A stretch of DNA of 64,000 nucleotides from Saxidomus purpurata (GCA_022818135.1 JAFMSR010000006.1:38549538-38613537), one strand, 5' to 3'; shown: positions 21,720 through 33,366, counted from the stretch's first letter. Made by a program: numbers and translations. Notes: a model not told the origin generated them from the letters alone.

Positions 21720-23215
21720 CTTCAAGGTTTAAATATGAGAAGTTTGAATATTTGCCGTTATTAATGCTTACACGTGATGAGGTGAAATACAACTACTGGC
21801 GGAAGGCTCTGTAGATATTTTGGGCTTATGTGAAACATTTTTATCTGAAGTAATTACTGCTGGCGTCATCAAAATTGATGGCTACAAAATTGAACGGAAA
21901 GATCGGATAAATAACAAGGAGGTGGCTTACTAACGTATATTAATAACAATATCCCAAACGTCCGTCTGATTGATCTAGAAATAGTGAAATTGAGTGCCTA
22001 TTGATAAAAATACAATTTCCTAATAGTAAACCCTTTTTAATTGCCTTCATTGATAGACCACCAATCTCTTTACAAACTTGGATAAATTTATTCGAAACTC
22101 AGTACTGTGGTGCGTCAGCTTGTTCATATAAAATATACTTACTAGGTGATATTAACATAAAATTTTCACAAACTCACGGGTTTACAAATAACAAGTAGTA
22201 ATTTTCCGTCCTAAATATAGACTTACGCAATTAATAACTAGAGTAATAAAGTTCTGTGCTAGTACAATATATATACAACGCATGCTGAAAATGTTATTGA
22301 CTTTTGTATGCCTAGTTTGATTTAAAGTGATCATTATCCTGTCTGTTGTGTTCGTACAAATGCGCACTTAGTTGTGAACAATCATAAAACATTTGAATAA
22401 TCAAATTTTAGTAAGTTTGATAAAGAAACTTTTAGAGACGATTTGTACTCATCTGGAATTAAGCAGCCGTTGTTTTCTCGGACCCAACTATCTCATTAGA
22501 GTTTTTAAATTATAAATCAAATGACATTTTATGCACGCATGCCCCCGTAAAAGTACAAAGGGCTAAACACCTAAAACAATCTGAATTATATAATGATCAA
22601 ATAAAAGAGGCGAAAAAAGATGAGATATATATACATTGTACCACAAATGTAAAAAATTGTCAGAGAATAAAAAGTTGTGAACCAAGACAACGTATCTGAT
22701 AAATAAGAGTACACGGTCGTATTTTTCAGAAGCTGTCGACACTAACAAACACTATAATATTGAAAGATGATGAAAGGATTATCTAAAGCGAGATTAATAT
22801 TGTAAAAGTATTTAATAACCATTTTATCAATATTGCAAATGCAACAACGTAGACATCTTTCAATGAAACTAACTATATATCAAACGCTTTAAGAAAATGT
22901 TTCATTTAAATCAAATCACCTAACCGTTTCTCAGGTTCGACAATGAATGGACCAATTACAAGTTTATAAAGCAACTGGCATTGATAACATTGCTCCCCGT
23001 GTAATTAAGCTGTCCTCGGATCGTATTGCTGGTAGCCTTGCTTCGGTCATTAATGAATGCATTGATCAAAAACTTTACCAACAAAAACTTAAGAAGTTGT
23101 GTGTGTTTGAATTCTTAACACACGATTTAAATAACTACAGGCTGATATCGGTTTTACCGGCAATTCATTTCCAATTGTCTGTACTATCGCTGTATCACAC
23201 GCTGATACAGTAACT
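21720..23215 (+). pseudogene. Broken non-LTR retrotransposon (endonuclease and start of reverse transcriptase)
   Basis: Across several frames the translation shows hallmarks of an apurinic-type endonuclease: a DILGLCETFLSE segment near 21815, GGGLLTYINNN-like sequence near 21920, an R-P-P motif near 22057 and LLGDIN near 22145. From 22947 a frame reads KATGIDNIAPRVIK and later NNYRLISVLPAI, typical of the N-terminal part of a non-LTR reverse transcriptase. Stops and frameshifts separate the pieces and the catalytic core is absent, so the copy is dead and 3'-truncated. Confidence 0.8.
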
Positions 23216-23249
23216 GTTTCATGAAAATCAATAATATAATATAGTCCAG

Positions 23250-24620
23250 ATCAATATTGATTTAATAGTTTATTTGAATCTCATTTATTTGCATAATACA
23301 TATTTATACAATTCTTTCATAAACAAAATCATAGATAATATCAAGCAAATGGCCATTTTATAGTAGACTTATAAGAGACTATAAGCATGATAAATTACAA
23401 ATTATCATAGTGTAGCTATATTCTATTTTATCCTAAAACTCCATATTTAAATTTACTAAAAGCTGATCTGTGTTTTGCTGACATAGTTGTCTTACAGTAA
23501 TTATCAACATAAAGTTCCTGCTAAAATATTCTGTAAGTTCTTAACTTATTTAGACCAGTGCCTGAAGTACCAGAAATACTGTTAATTGAATTTAACCAAT
23601 CAGTTTCACTACATTGTTGACCAAACTATTTTTATAAACTGGAAAATGAATTGATCAAACTAATCAAGATTGAAGGCAGATAATTTCTGTTTAATAGCAA
23701 AACCAGATTTTACATGTTGTACTAGCTAACCAAGGGGCAGAGTGCAACACGTTTATTAAGTCTAGATTCAGGCATATTGGTAATGCGAGCCCATGGAATT
23801 AATAAACATTTAAACTGGCGTACTCTACTGTAGGGGTTTGTCAAGCCATCTCACCAACAACTACTGCATTTGGTGTATATCGACCAACACCATAGAAATA
23901 TATCATGGCTATATTGTAAACAGTATTAATACATGAGAAAGTATTTATCTCCTCAGACTGAAGCACCAGAGGCAAAAATTGGCCATGCAAGTCATAAAGT
24001 TTTGTAAAACACTTCAAACGGAACACCAACTATGGATTCGCATTTAGCAATGAGGAGACCCAATGCACGTCTGGCACTCTGAGCAACTGCCTAAGCGGTT
24101 GTATTCATATTTAAATGTTATTGTAAAACTAAGCCAAGGTAAGTATATTTACTAACCACTTGCAATAAACTTTCCCCACATGTAAATCTAGACTCAGTTC
24201 TAGGAGTCGACACAGGTCTAGAATGTATAAAATTGCTATACACATATCATACATATTACATCAATCATTTAAGGCATTCAATAATAGTTGAAGGTTATGC
24301 TGGGTTTCAGCTAACAAGACTATGTCAGCATACATTAAAATACTTTTACCACTGACTTGTATTTTTTCCATGAAGCGGACTCAAGAGTGACTCGATAAAC
24401 TACACGTTTTCTTCACAATCGAGCTAAAATAAATTAGTATAAACTAATATCTAACAATTTCAAATGAACTGCTAAATCATTGATATAAAAATTAAATAGC
24501 GTAATAGAGATAAAATGCAACCCTGCCTTATCCCACATTGTACATCAAACCATTCAGTCACGTAAAAGTTTAGTCTGACACAAGATGAAATTGGTGAGTA
24601 GACTTCATAGCACAAAACAT
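23250..24620 (-). pseudogene. Broken non-LTR reverse transcriptase (minus strand)
   Basis: Reading down the minus strand, CGIRQGC (near 24540) is reverse-transcriptase motif B. Near 24320 a YAD-IVLLAET stretch corresponds to the catalytic Y-A-D-D box but has only one Asp, apparently a one-codon deletion. Further down come YTYLGLVL and a C-terminal region with RALGLLIAKCESIVGVPFE. Many stops and shifts interrupt it. A SINE tail (24363-24432) lies between motif B and the catalytic box. Confidence 0.8.
24363..24432 (+). repeat. SINE tail nested in the retrotransposon
   Basis: GAAGCGGACTCAAGAGTGACTCGATAAAC...GAGCTAAAATAAA matches the 3' end of the SINE at 20830-21030 at about 80%. Confidence 0.65.
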
Positions 24621-24703
24621 TCTGCCAGTAATACCCAATTTTACAAGACTAATCCAAATTATATATAGATTTATCAAATCATTAGCATTATAATACGAAA
24701 TAC

Positions 24704-25320
24704 TACGGAATCCTATTAGGGACCTCGCGTCCTCGCCCCGCGCCTTTTGAAAACGCCGTAGAAAAAACGCGAGATTCGATGGTTACATTCTCGCGTTCTT
24801 TTTTTAAAGACTTTTACAGTGACGCTATATATTTATTATAGGAAATTCGATAAAAAAAGATGCGAGATTCGACTTTAAAATGAATACATCTTTTTTATAT
24901 TGATATTGAAAATATATTTTGGTAAAGATCTTTTAAAAAAAAACGCGCGGCTTGATGTTAATTTGGCGTGTTTTTTTTTCCGGTACTACACCACATTTCT
25001 CCAATACCAATTGGTATCTTAAATTAGTCCGGGATCATTGAATCGACTTCATAAAAAAACGCGAGATTCTTCCGCAAATCTCGCGTTGTTTTTTTTTTCG
25101 ATCACCGAAGATGTTTGAAAACTGTAAAAAAAATGCGCCAAAACAAAATACAAATCTCGCCCTTTCTAAAAAGATTTTCCAGTGGAAATATAGTGGAGAA
25201 ACCATTCAATTTGACAGGAAAAAGATGCGAGAATGTAACCAACGAATCTCGCGGGTTTTTTTCTACGGTGTTTTCGAAAGTCGCGGGGCGAGGACGCGAG
25301 GTCCCTCACAGGATTCCGTA
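24704..25320. mobile_element. 617-bp inverted-repeat element with TACGGA ends and AAATAC duplication
   Basis: TACGGAATCCTATTAGGGACCTCGCG... at the left is inverted at the right end (...CGCGAGGTCCCTCACAGGATTCCGTA); homology continues inward for at least ~100 bp. AAATAC precedes the left end (24698-24703) and follows the right end (25321-25326). It is non-coding. The six-base duplication and TACGGA terminus match those of the element at 27749-28483. Confidence 0.8.
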
Positions 25321-25326
25321 AAATAC

Positions 25327-26426
25327 TATAATAGCTTTTCACGATTCTTTTCTTGTATCAATAATGCTAGTTAAATATCACAAATGGTAATGACCGATCG
25401 GAAGTTTCCGTATCATGATAAGTCATTATCATTGTATCAGCAAATAGCGATAATATACGCTAGCGCTAAACTGGTACTGTTACGTTTCACACTTTTTGAT
25501 CGAGCTTCTGAGTTTGTGCTTGCTAGCTGATTTATTGCACTAAATTTAAGGCATATCGATTAAATATATTTAAAAGCAAACGAAGGGTGACACTATGCTA
25601 AAATATGACTAGAAATCATCATCGTGTCTATGAGTGTTTTTAATTCATAAAACATTTAACTTTGACAAGATGCTATCAAATAACTTTTAAGCACAACATA
25701 TTGTAATAAAGACATAGCAAATTTGTAATGACATGTATACATTATCAAAACACCTTCTATAGAGCATTTAGTGCAAGCAGGCCTATCTACCTTTAGTGAA
25801 AATTCATGGTTCCATGGTTCTATGCAGTCCAAGTATAAAGCATTTAGTTTAAGAAGAAATATTTTTGGAACTCGCTTCGTTAAAAGATTGATGTGATAAC
25901 TTTACACTGAATTCATCTCAAATTTAAAGTAAAACATGCATGTAGATTTTGTACTATTCTGGTACTATTCAGTGCGTATTTTGTTTGATGAAGCATGTAC
26001 AAATATAAAGCCCCCTCTGTTCTCTCGCTCTCTCTGTCGCTCCCTCTGCTCCCGCTCCCTCTGCTCCTACTCCCTCCCTTTCTCTCTCCCTCACTCTCCA
26101 ATTATCATCCCGCTGAAACGAGAAATGTCTTTTTGTTTACACATTTTACATCATATAGGTAACTTTCTGCCTTGTGAGAAATACATGGAATAAGAATGTA
26201 AAGTAAAAGAAATACTGTTTCATGCTGATTTCTTTTACCTTTTTTGTGGTGGGATCTTGCATTTGAGAATTTAAAAATGTCGACAAGTATCACGGCTTAA
26301 ATAACCTGAAAAGTTACAGGACTACTGTGTCACATTTGGTCTTAGAACCAATGCTTTTTCAAGGACACATCTAAAGTGGACTTGCCATTTGTATGAATGG
26401 TAAATACATATTACTTTGGATCCGAT
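25327..26426. other. Spacer downstream of the EGF receptor gene
   Basis: A CT-rich low-complexity tract occurs at about 26018-26100. No gene is recognised. Confidence 0.45.
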
Positions 26427-26506
26427 TTAAACTTCAAATGAACGTCTTCCACCACCAACTCTCCCTTTGCTACGTTCGTCTCCATCAGAGAAGATTTCTT
26501 CTTCTT
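26427..26506 (-). CDS. EGF-repeat receptor, terminal (cytoplasmic tail) exon
   Basis: The exon encodes an acidic run (EEEEIFSDGDE) followed by a basic/glycine stretch and a TAA stop at 26427-26429. Upstream on the minus strand lies TTTCATTAG followed by repeated GAAG. Only an acceptor inside the repeat (after GAAG, exon from 26506 or 3-bp steps inward) keeps phase with the preceding exon, whereas the TAG acceptor four bases upstream does not. Assignment depends on phase and strand continuity only. Confidence 0.55.
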
Positions 26507-27068
26507 CTTCCTAATGAAATCAATGGAAAACATGATAAACACTAGCTCTACTTAAAGCAATACAAAATTGTAACATATGAACTAGTAAGATTTTGCAATA
26601 AATAGTGCGTGCCAGCATTGAAGTAGTAATGTTTTCAAGCACTTATGTGCGATATATAGTTTAATCACGTTAAACGTGTTGTTTCATACATTTGTTAGTT
26701 CTACAATTATATATTAAATGTCAATAAGACAATTTTTCTTAGCTCAATGAATTAATTTATCACGATCTGTTAGAAATTCCTTAACATTCTTGTTTGATTT
26801 TATAGTTTATATTCACATTCTTAGCCCAATTATCATAATTTTATGCAAACTGTATTTTTCATTATACAGTAAAGTTCGTATATAACGATTCTGGATGATT
26901 ATAGCAAAATTCTAAAAATAAGGAACAACTATATCGGCCAATCTTTATTCTTTCTCTATTTAGTATGAAAATTATATGTGGATACAACATGCACTGGATA
27001 CAAGAAACAAGTGTAAAGGGTTACCGGAAGTTCGTTATATACAGAGTTTTATTTTTTTATTATGTTAC

Positions 27069-27181
27069 CCGAAACAGAATCTTCAATTTCATGATCGTTT
27101 CTGTGCTTTCCGTTCACTTCCCCATCATGGTTTGCGCTCGGATCTCTTTCGGCCATTTCCACTTCGTTATTAGTAATCTTG
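27069..27181 (-). CDS. EGF-repeat receptor, cytoplasmic exon
   Basis: On the minus strand TACTTGACAG precedes, and GTAACA follows, a 113-bp open segment coding for a hydrophilic stretch rich in Asn, Glu and Asp. It accepts phase 2 from the membrane exon and leaves in phase 1, as the tail exon requires. No tyrosine-based signalling motif is seen. Confidence 0.55.
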
Positions 27182-27439
27182 CTGTCAAGTAATATATTTG
27201 CCTTACTACACAGTAAGTTAAAACTTTTTTTAAAGGAAAGCAATTATGTTTGTCGTGGAGTATGCATTAATAAATATGGAGCGGCTTCATAGCGTCAACA
27301 TTAACAGAGACATAGATTAAGACTTTATTTTTTTCCTAATATAGTGGAAACTAACACGCCATATTACTGGTTTAAAAGTTTTTACAACTTATATTAGCTA
27401 CTTTCAATGACTGTTTCCTGGAGTTCTGACCAGTACTCG

Positions 27440-27535
27440 CCCTGTAACAAGGGATTGTGAAGATCGGGGTCAAATGCCGCTGCTGTGGTTCGAACCAACG
27501 ACCTCCGTGTTAGAAGTTCGAGACTTTACCCCTCC
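27440..27535 (-). repeat. tRNA-derived SINE-like fragment in an intron
   Basis: The minus strand carries GGTTCGAACCAC, a good B-box, about 35 bases after a weak A-box-like segment. Confidence 0.4.
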
Positions 27536-27748
27536 CTTACTATTACCATATTAATAAGCTAAAACTTAGCTTTTGCCGATTCTTAAGTAATAACTTGGAA
27601 CAAATGAAATATGACAAAAGAAGGGTATGAAATATTTTCTTTGAAAATGCACTGATCACTGCAACAACATGTGACGGCAATTTTGTTATCGAATGTTAAA
27701 AGTCAAATCAACATAAATATATTTCAACCTGTGATATATACGTGTTTA

Positions 27749-28483
27749 TACGGAAGCGTCCTGGTGCCTAGTGAGAACTGACTAGTTAATTTCTTACCCC
27801 TTATAAAATTCTTAATGTAATTCTGTTATAAACTCCTAATTAGGCTTTTTTATCTCCAACGTAGGAGTTATAAAGTCCTACGTAGGAGTTATAAAGTCCT
27901 ACGTAGGAATTATAAACTCCTAATTAGGCTTTTTTATCTCCTACGTAGGAGTTACAAAGTCCTAATTAGGCTTTTTTATCTCCTACGTAGGAGTTATAAA
28001 GTCCTAATTAGGCTTTTTTATCTCCTACGTAGGAGTTATAAACTCCTAATTATGCTTTGTTATCTCCTACGTAGGAGTTATAAAGTCCTACGTAGGAGTT
28101 ATAAAGTCCTACGTAGGAGTTATAAACTCCTAATTAGGCTTTTTTATCTCCTACGTAGGAGTTATAAAGTCCTAATTAGGCTTTTTTATCTCATACGTAG
28201 GAGTTATAAAGTCCTACGTAGGAGTTATAAACTCCTAATTAGGCTTTTTTATCTCCTACGTAGAAGTTATAAAGTCCTACGTAGGAGTTATAAACTTCTA
28301 ATTAGGCTTTTTTCTCTCCTACGTAGGAGTTATAAAGTCTTACGTAGGAGTTATAAAGTCCTACGTAGGAGTTATAAAGTCCTACGTAGGAGTTATAAAG
28401 TCCTACGTAGGAGTTATAAAGTCCTACGTAGGAGTTATTCTTTTTTATAGAACATTATGAATTGGCACCAGGACGCTTCCGTA
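27749..28483. mobile_element. 735-bp TIR element filled with a CCTACGTAGG satellite
   Basis: Twenty-base ends TACGGAAGCGTCCTGGTGCC (27749-27768) are inverted at 28464-28483, and TGTTTA flanks both sides (27743-27748, 28484-28489). Between about 27836 and 28438 lies a tandem array of a ~21-bp unit, CCTACGTAGGAGTTATAAAGT, with interspersed CCTAATTAGGCTTTTTTATCT units. Each unit core (CCTACGTAGG, CCTAATTAGG) is palindromic. The 132-codon frame through it is a by-product of the repeat. The element lies in an intron of the EGF receptor gene. Confidence 0.85.
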
Positions 28484-28917
28484 TGTTTACGAGTTGCAAA
28501 AATAAACTAAAGAAACACTAAATGACATCTTACAATTTCTTCAGACAATTATAAAAATATTTTATGTAAACTAAACGTTCTACTAGACTATTATTAGTAA
28601 TACGAACGTCTTTATATTCTTCAGTTGTTTATTTCGCGATTTTCTTAGTTTCGACTTTTTCGCAATTTCTTGAATTCGCGTGCAAGACTCGTAGAGGTAA
28701 AAAGCACTTTATCAAATCTTACCACAGAACTTTTAGCGAGACTGATGAATTCGCGATGTGGTAAAGTTTGTTTCATACGCGAAAGAACACTAACGCTTAC
28801 AACATATTGTACAAGTTATATTACTGTAAACCCACTGAAAAGAATAAATCTATTCGTAATGATATTTCGATTTTTGGCATATCGTAAGAACAAACTGTAA
28901 CGAAAACGTTTTCTTAC

Positions 28918-29029
28918 CGTTTGCGACGTCTGAAACTTAGAACAGCCACAACAACAACAACAATTATTAGGATCAAAATACCAGCACCAACACCCGCCAG
29001 AACACTGATTGGAACACTTTCAGCAGCCA
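28918..29029 (-). CDS. EGF-repeat receptor, transmembrane exon
   Basis: A TTGTTTTACAG acceptor precedes and GTAAGA follows a 112-bp open segment. It encodes a short juxtamembrane stretch, about 23 hydrophobic residues (GVGAGILILIIVVVVVAVL) and a basic stop-transfer RRRKR. It joins the preceding exon in phase 1 and exits in phase 2, so the protein is a type I single-pass membrane receptor. Confidence 0.8.
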
Positions 29030-29164
29030 CTGTAAAACAAACATGTAAAATGCAAAACAAATGTTAAGTTCATAAAACGCTAAAATTAATAAACCAAGCT
29101 GATATAAATATTTAAATCATTTGAAAACTAAAACTATACAACAGTAATTTTTGTTTATGTTAAG

Positions 29165-29340
29165 TTACTTGCATGTGTAGCCGTCTTTATATCCAGGTAA
29201 AACAGTGCATCCGTTTTGTGTGCGTGGGTTCGATCCCTGGCCGCGTCACACCCATGTTTTGATACATAGTGCGCACAGACAGCTCCCATTTTCCCATTGA
29301 TTGGTGTACAGCATTTAAACAAGTAATTACTTGATGAGAT
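29165..29340 (+). repeat. Possible tRNA-derived SINE in an intron
   Basis: GTGGGTTCGATCCCTGG is a strong B-box-like sequence. The A-box is not clear and no second copy is in the window. Confidence 0.35.
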
Positions 29341-29549
29341 AGTGCGAAGCCTCCTGCTTTTTGGCCGAAAAGCTTTTGTTTTTAGATACCCTGTTTTTCG
29401 CAAAAAAAGCATTGTAACATAATTTTGTCTGTTGTAGTAAGGGATCCTATATATATTGCTTGCACATGTGTCTAAATATACATGTATGTACATGTATCCG
29501 TATCAACATGACTTAAAAAGGCTTTAATTAATTTAGTAATAGGAGTTAC

Positions 29550-31805
29550 CTTGTTTGCATTGTTTCCCTTCGAATCCATCAGAGCATCCTATAGTACAAT
29601 CTCCACTGAGCCAATTGCACGAATTATTTGCACAGTTCTCGCTACAGGGTATGCCGCATGTGCTTCCAAAAAAGCCGGGTATACATCCTGAACTGCACAA
29701 TCCCGTTTCCCAGTTACATTCTAGATTTAAGCACTTTGGGTCACATTCTTCCTCACAATATGTACCGTATCTATTTTCCGTAGCACAGCCTGTGGTACAT
29801 TCCCCAGTTTTCATTCCGCAACTAGTTGCACAGTTAGAATTGCAGGTTTGTGAACAATTGAAACCATAACTTCCGCTGATACAATTCAAGCATTCTCCGT
29901 TGCTCTGGTTACAAGCGACGCAATTAGATGCGCAAGGTTTCTCACATGTTTCTCCCCAATGTTCCTTTGCACAGCCATGTAGACAGAGACCGCTTGTTGT
30001 ATTACAGTCTTTATGTGCGCATTCAGATGGACAAGGTTTGCATTTGTTAACGTAAGAAAAATATGACAAGTAGTGCCCCTTTTCACATACTACACATTTG
30101 CCAGACTGGTCACATTCTGAGCAGTGAGTATCATAAAAATAACAAAAGAGGGTACACCATTTTCCATAAAACCCTTTATCGCAACCTTCTAAACATGAAC
30201 CATCTCCCTTGGAACAGTTCTTATTTTTACAGTTCTCTGAACATTTGCGTTCACATTTCGTACCCCAATACCCTTTTTCGCATCCATATGTGCACTGTCC
30301 ATTAGATTGATCGCACGTTTTGTTCAAACACACTTCACTACAATTCAAATCACAAGTAAGATAACTATAGCGATAATTATTGTAATGATATGTAACATGT
30401 TCACCATATTTACCATGGGCACACGAAGCGCATCTGAAGTTAGAATATCGAGTACATGTTCTGCATTGTGACGAGCATTGTTTATCACAGCCGTCGTCAT
30501 AAAATCCGTCGGCACATGCTTCGTTACATCTACCATCGGTCTGGTGGCAACTGGTTCCGCTTTTGCACTTTGAACATTCGTTTTCACACATCTCTCCTGT
30601 ATATCCAACTTTACAAGCTGTACATTTAGTCTTAGATGAACAGCGTGAACAGTTTACTGGGCATTGACTGTCACAACGATTACCAAAGTAGCCACCAATA
30701 CAGGAACGGCAGTGTCCAGTATCTCTTATACATTTATTCATGCAATTCTGAGGACACACATTATTACACTTCCCGTCTCTTTCACATGATCTTGTGACAC
30801 AGTTATCTGGGCATGAAATTTCACATTGCTCTCCGTAAAAACCTTCTTTGCAAGACTTGCATGAACCATTATGTTTGAAACATAATTCGTTTTTACATCC
30901 CGGCTGGCATGATTTATTACAATAACTACCCCAGAATCTATCCTCACATATATCACATCTCAGTCCATAGAAACCTGGCTTACAATAAATGCAATTGCCT
31001 CCATTTTTGTGACATGATTTGCCTTTACAGTTTTCGGGACATTCCATTGAACACGACAGGCCATACGTGCCAAGTACACATGTATAACACACGTTGTCCG
31101 AAACGCACTGAGTACAATTCTTACCACAAGAAGCCTCGCACACGTCTCCATAGAACCCTTTTGCACACATGAAACATTGATTTGCTGATCCACATTTTAA
31201 GCAATTGTTTGGACATGCATCGCATTTATCACCATAGAAACCATTATTGCACGTTTTACATGAAGGAGTTTTGTAACCTGCTTCACAGCCATGTACACAA
31301 GATCCGTTTTTCATATCACAAATACCATTTTTGCAACCTTTGGGACAGTCTTCGCCACAGTCACGGCCAAATTGTCCTCTTATGCATTGATTACACTTAG
31401 AACCTTTGAAGTTCTTACGGCAAGTGTTGCAGTTACCGCTCGCCTGGTCACAGATGGCTTTGGAACACCCATAACCGCATCTAAGATTGCAAGATGCTCC
31501 ATGGTACCCCTTATTGCATGCCGTACATGTACTGCATGAGGAGCATGCTTTACAGTTAAAATTGCATTGCCCTTGGCATGGTGTACGTCTTCCGTTATTG
31601 CAATATCGACCTCTGCATTTTGTGCAGTTGAAATATGAAATACATGTTTCACAATTACCACTGCAACGATTACTACAATCATTCATCCACTCGTTATTCC
31701 TGGAATCATCGTACAGATGGCCGTTATAGAAGCCGTCTTTACATTGCTGACAATTATTTATCCCGCTGCATGTATTACAGTTTTTTGGACAGTGATTGTT
31801 TTGCG
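29550..31805 (-). CDS. EGF-repeat (SREC/MEGF-like) receptor, large extracellular exon
   Basis: One uninterrupted 2,256-bp exon encodes about 750 residues of cysteine-rich repeats of the type C-x-NC-x3-C...C-x2-C-x2-G-x(Y/F)G-x2-C, around 20 in succession, as in scavenger receptor class F, MEGF10/11 and related phagocytic receptors. The 3' splice site (TACATTTCAG, minus strand) and 5' splice site (CAAG|GTAACT) are both good. It joins a signal-peptide exon and a membrane exon in matching phase 1. Such receptors bind ligands or apoptotic cells at the surface in other animals; that role here is inferred from the family. An unusual point is that all repeats are in one exon; bivalve families with one-exon extracellular regions suggest duplication through a processed copy. 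Confidence 0.85.
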
Positions 31806-32337
31806 CTGAAATGTATACATTATCAAACTAAAGCAGACAAATACATCACTGAATAAAATGTAATAAAATCTCATACCAAAACCGGTAAATCATATTTTCT
31901 GCTTAGTGTCATTTGACCTCCGACCCTACTAAGTGTTGTCTATGTTTCTTTTCAATTTAGACCATTAATCTTTCAAGGGGGTGCTTAGTGGAATACGGAT
32001 CAGCGAACAATGCAGTTTATGCATAGGCTGCACTGGTCAGTAAGGAAGAACCACTTGCCGCCAGATCACAAATGAAAGTGTTTAACACATTAATCTAACC
32101 CATATGTGCCTGGTGTAAATTAAAATATATACTTTTTCATACAGCTACGTTTCGAAACAGATGGCAAAATTAATACAATATAATTATTTATCTAATCAAT
32201 ACAATAACACAATATCAGGATTTAAGTTGTTATCCCTTTGGATTACGATTCTGCAAGACATTCCTATCGAAATAAATAAACTTGCCAAGATTGGAAGGCA
32301 GACTATTTCATTGTGACTGGCTAGCTTTTTTCTTTCG
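31806..32337 (-). other. Intron 1 sequence left of the Polinton
   Basis: Plain AT-rich intron sequence. A second part of the same intron lies at 46742-48102. Together with the Polinton it makes a 16.3-kb intron; without it the intron would be about 1.95 kb. Confidence 0.55.
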
Positions 32338-32391
32338 TTTAAGGCCCCTATTGGGTCATCCCGTTTATTGTCCCCGTAGCAGGGGTCGAGG
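32338..32391 (+). repeat. Host repeat into which the Polinton inserted
   Basis: GGGTCATCCCGTTTATTGTCCCCGTAGCAGGGG resembles 51393-51450 (GGGTCACCCCATTTATTGTCCCCGTGG...), which continues to CCCCTACCAGCCTTAC, similar to the sequence after the right Polinton end (CCCTAACAACCTTAC). Confidence 0.55.
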
Positions 32392-32397
32392 CCCCAC
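32392..32397. repeat. 6-bp target-site duplication CCCCAC (left)
   Basis: Repeated exactly at 46736-46741 on the other side of the element. Confidence 0.9.
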
Positions 32398-32562
32398 AGT
32401 AGTATAGGTTGGCAGTATGGGGGAAATATGGCAATATGGGGGATTTTTATTGGAAAAGAGTGGCAGTATGGGGGATTATCGTGGCAGTATGGGGGATTTT
32501 TATGGGGGAAATATGGCAGTATGGGGGATTTTTATCGGGAAAGAGTGGCAGTATGGGGGATT
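32398..32562 (+). repeat. Polinton left terminal inverted repeat (165 bp)
   Basis: Starts AGTAGTATAGGTTGGCAG and consists of six iterations of GGCAGTATGGGGGA(TTTTTAT/AATAT). It pairs with 46571-46735 over its full length with about two mismatches. Related but degenerate units continue to about 32760 on this side only. Confidence 0.95.
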
Positions 32563-33320
32563 TTTATGTGTAGTAAAAGGGGTTTTATGGTTCGTATAGG
32601 TCCTTCTATGGGAATATGGGGATACACAGGGCAGTATGGGGAATTTTTATGGGGAATTTATGGGGCAGTATGGAGAATCCTATGAGAACCCTATTTGGGT
32701 CTGATTTTGGCAGTATGACACCCTAGGGCACCCTATGCACCGATATGTCGCAGTATGGCATTTAAATTTGCATGTGGTATAGTACCGAGAAGGGCCTCTA
32801 AAGTACCGTCTCTGTCTATGTCTATATCTATGTCTCTATGGACAGTCTGGTACCGTATTGGGGATTTGCATGTGTGATATGGTACAAATTAGGACAAACC
32901 CTATGGAAAAAAATATTCTCAACACGTACATGTATACTAATGATTTATTTTCGAAAACAGGTTTTGGCTTGTTTTCGGAAAATATGACGTCATTCGTTTA
33001 GTTTACAATTTCTCGGAAAATGACTAGCATGGGCGATGTACAGTAAAACTTCGATAACCTCAGTGATTGTCTTAAAAATATGAAATTTAGTCCAAAACAC
33101 ATACACAAACTAGTTTAAACCCCTATTTTAATTATCACATTTATTTATAACATGTATTTATAACATGTTTTATAAAAAAATGTTCTTATCATATTTTTTT
33201 TTCTATCATTATATGACCTACCGACACGGTTTTTATAAGGTTTACGCTGATTGGTTCATGCTCCATTGTCTCCATTGTCATCATTGGCTGACATGTTACC
33301 ATGGTGCACTAAGTAGGTCA
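32563..33320. other. Polinton left subterminal region
   Basis: Degenerate GCAGTATGG units continue to about 32760. The stretch from about 33008 (CTCGGAAAATGACTAGCATG...GATGTACAGTAAAACTTCGATA) matches 36096-36165. No gene is recognised. Confidence 0.5.
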
Positions 33321-33334
33321 ATCCGATAGACTCA

Positions 33335-33366
33335 TATAAATACAGGCCGTTTGAGACATTCAGATC
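33335..33366 (+). promoter_or_regulatory. TATA/initiator-type core promoter (Polinton, left module)
   Basis: TATAAATA at 33335-33342 is followed 27 bases later by a TCAGAT initiator-like motif. It lies upstream of the repeat-rich region that opens with the duplicated leader (33594-33760). Confidence 0.45.

Noticed and set aside
27836..28438. CRISPR-like array
   Set aside because: Units are contiguous without unique spacers, lie inside a TIR element and the genome is eukaryotic.
28052..28450. 132-codon open frame with RRSYKVL repeats
   Set aside because: It is a translation of the CCTACGTAGG satellite, whose unit length happens to be a multiple of three; no start context or independent coding signal.
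29555..31856. Plus-strand frames across the EGF receptor exon
   Set aside because: Antisense shadows of the cysteine-rich minus-strand exon.
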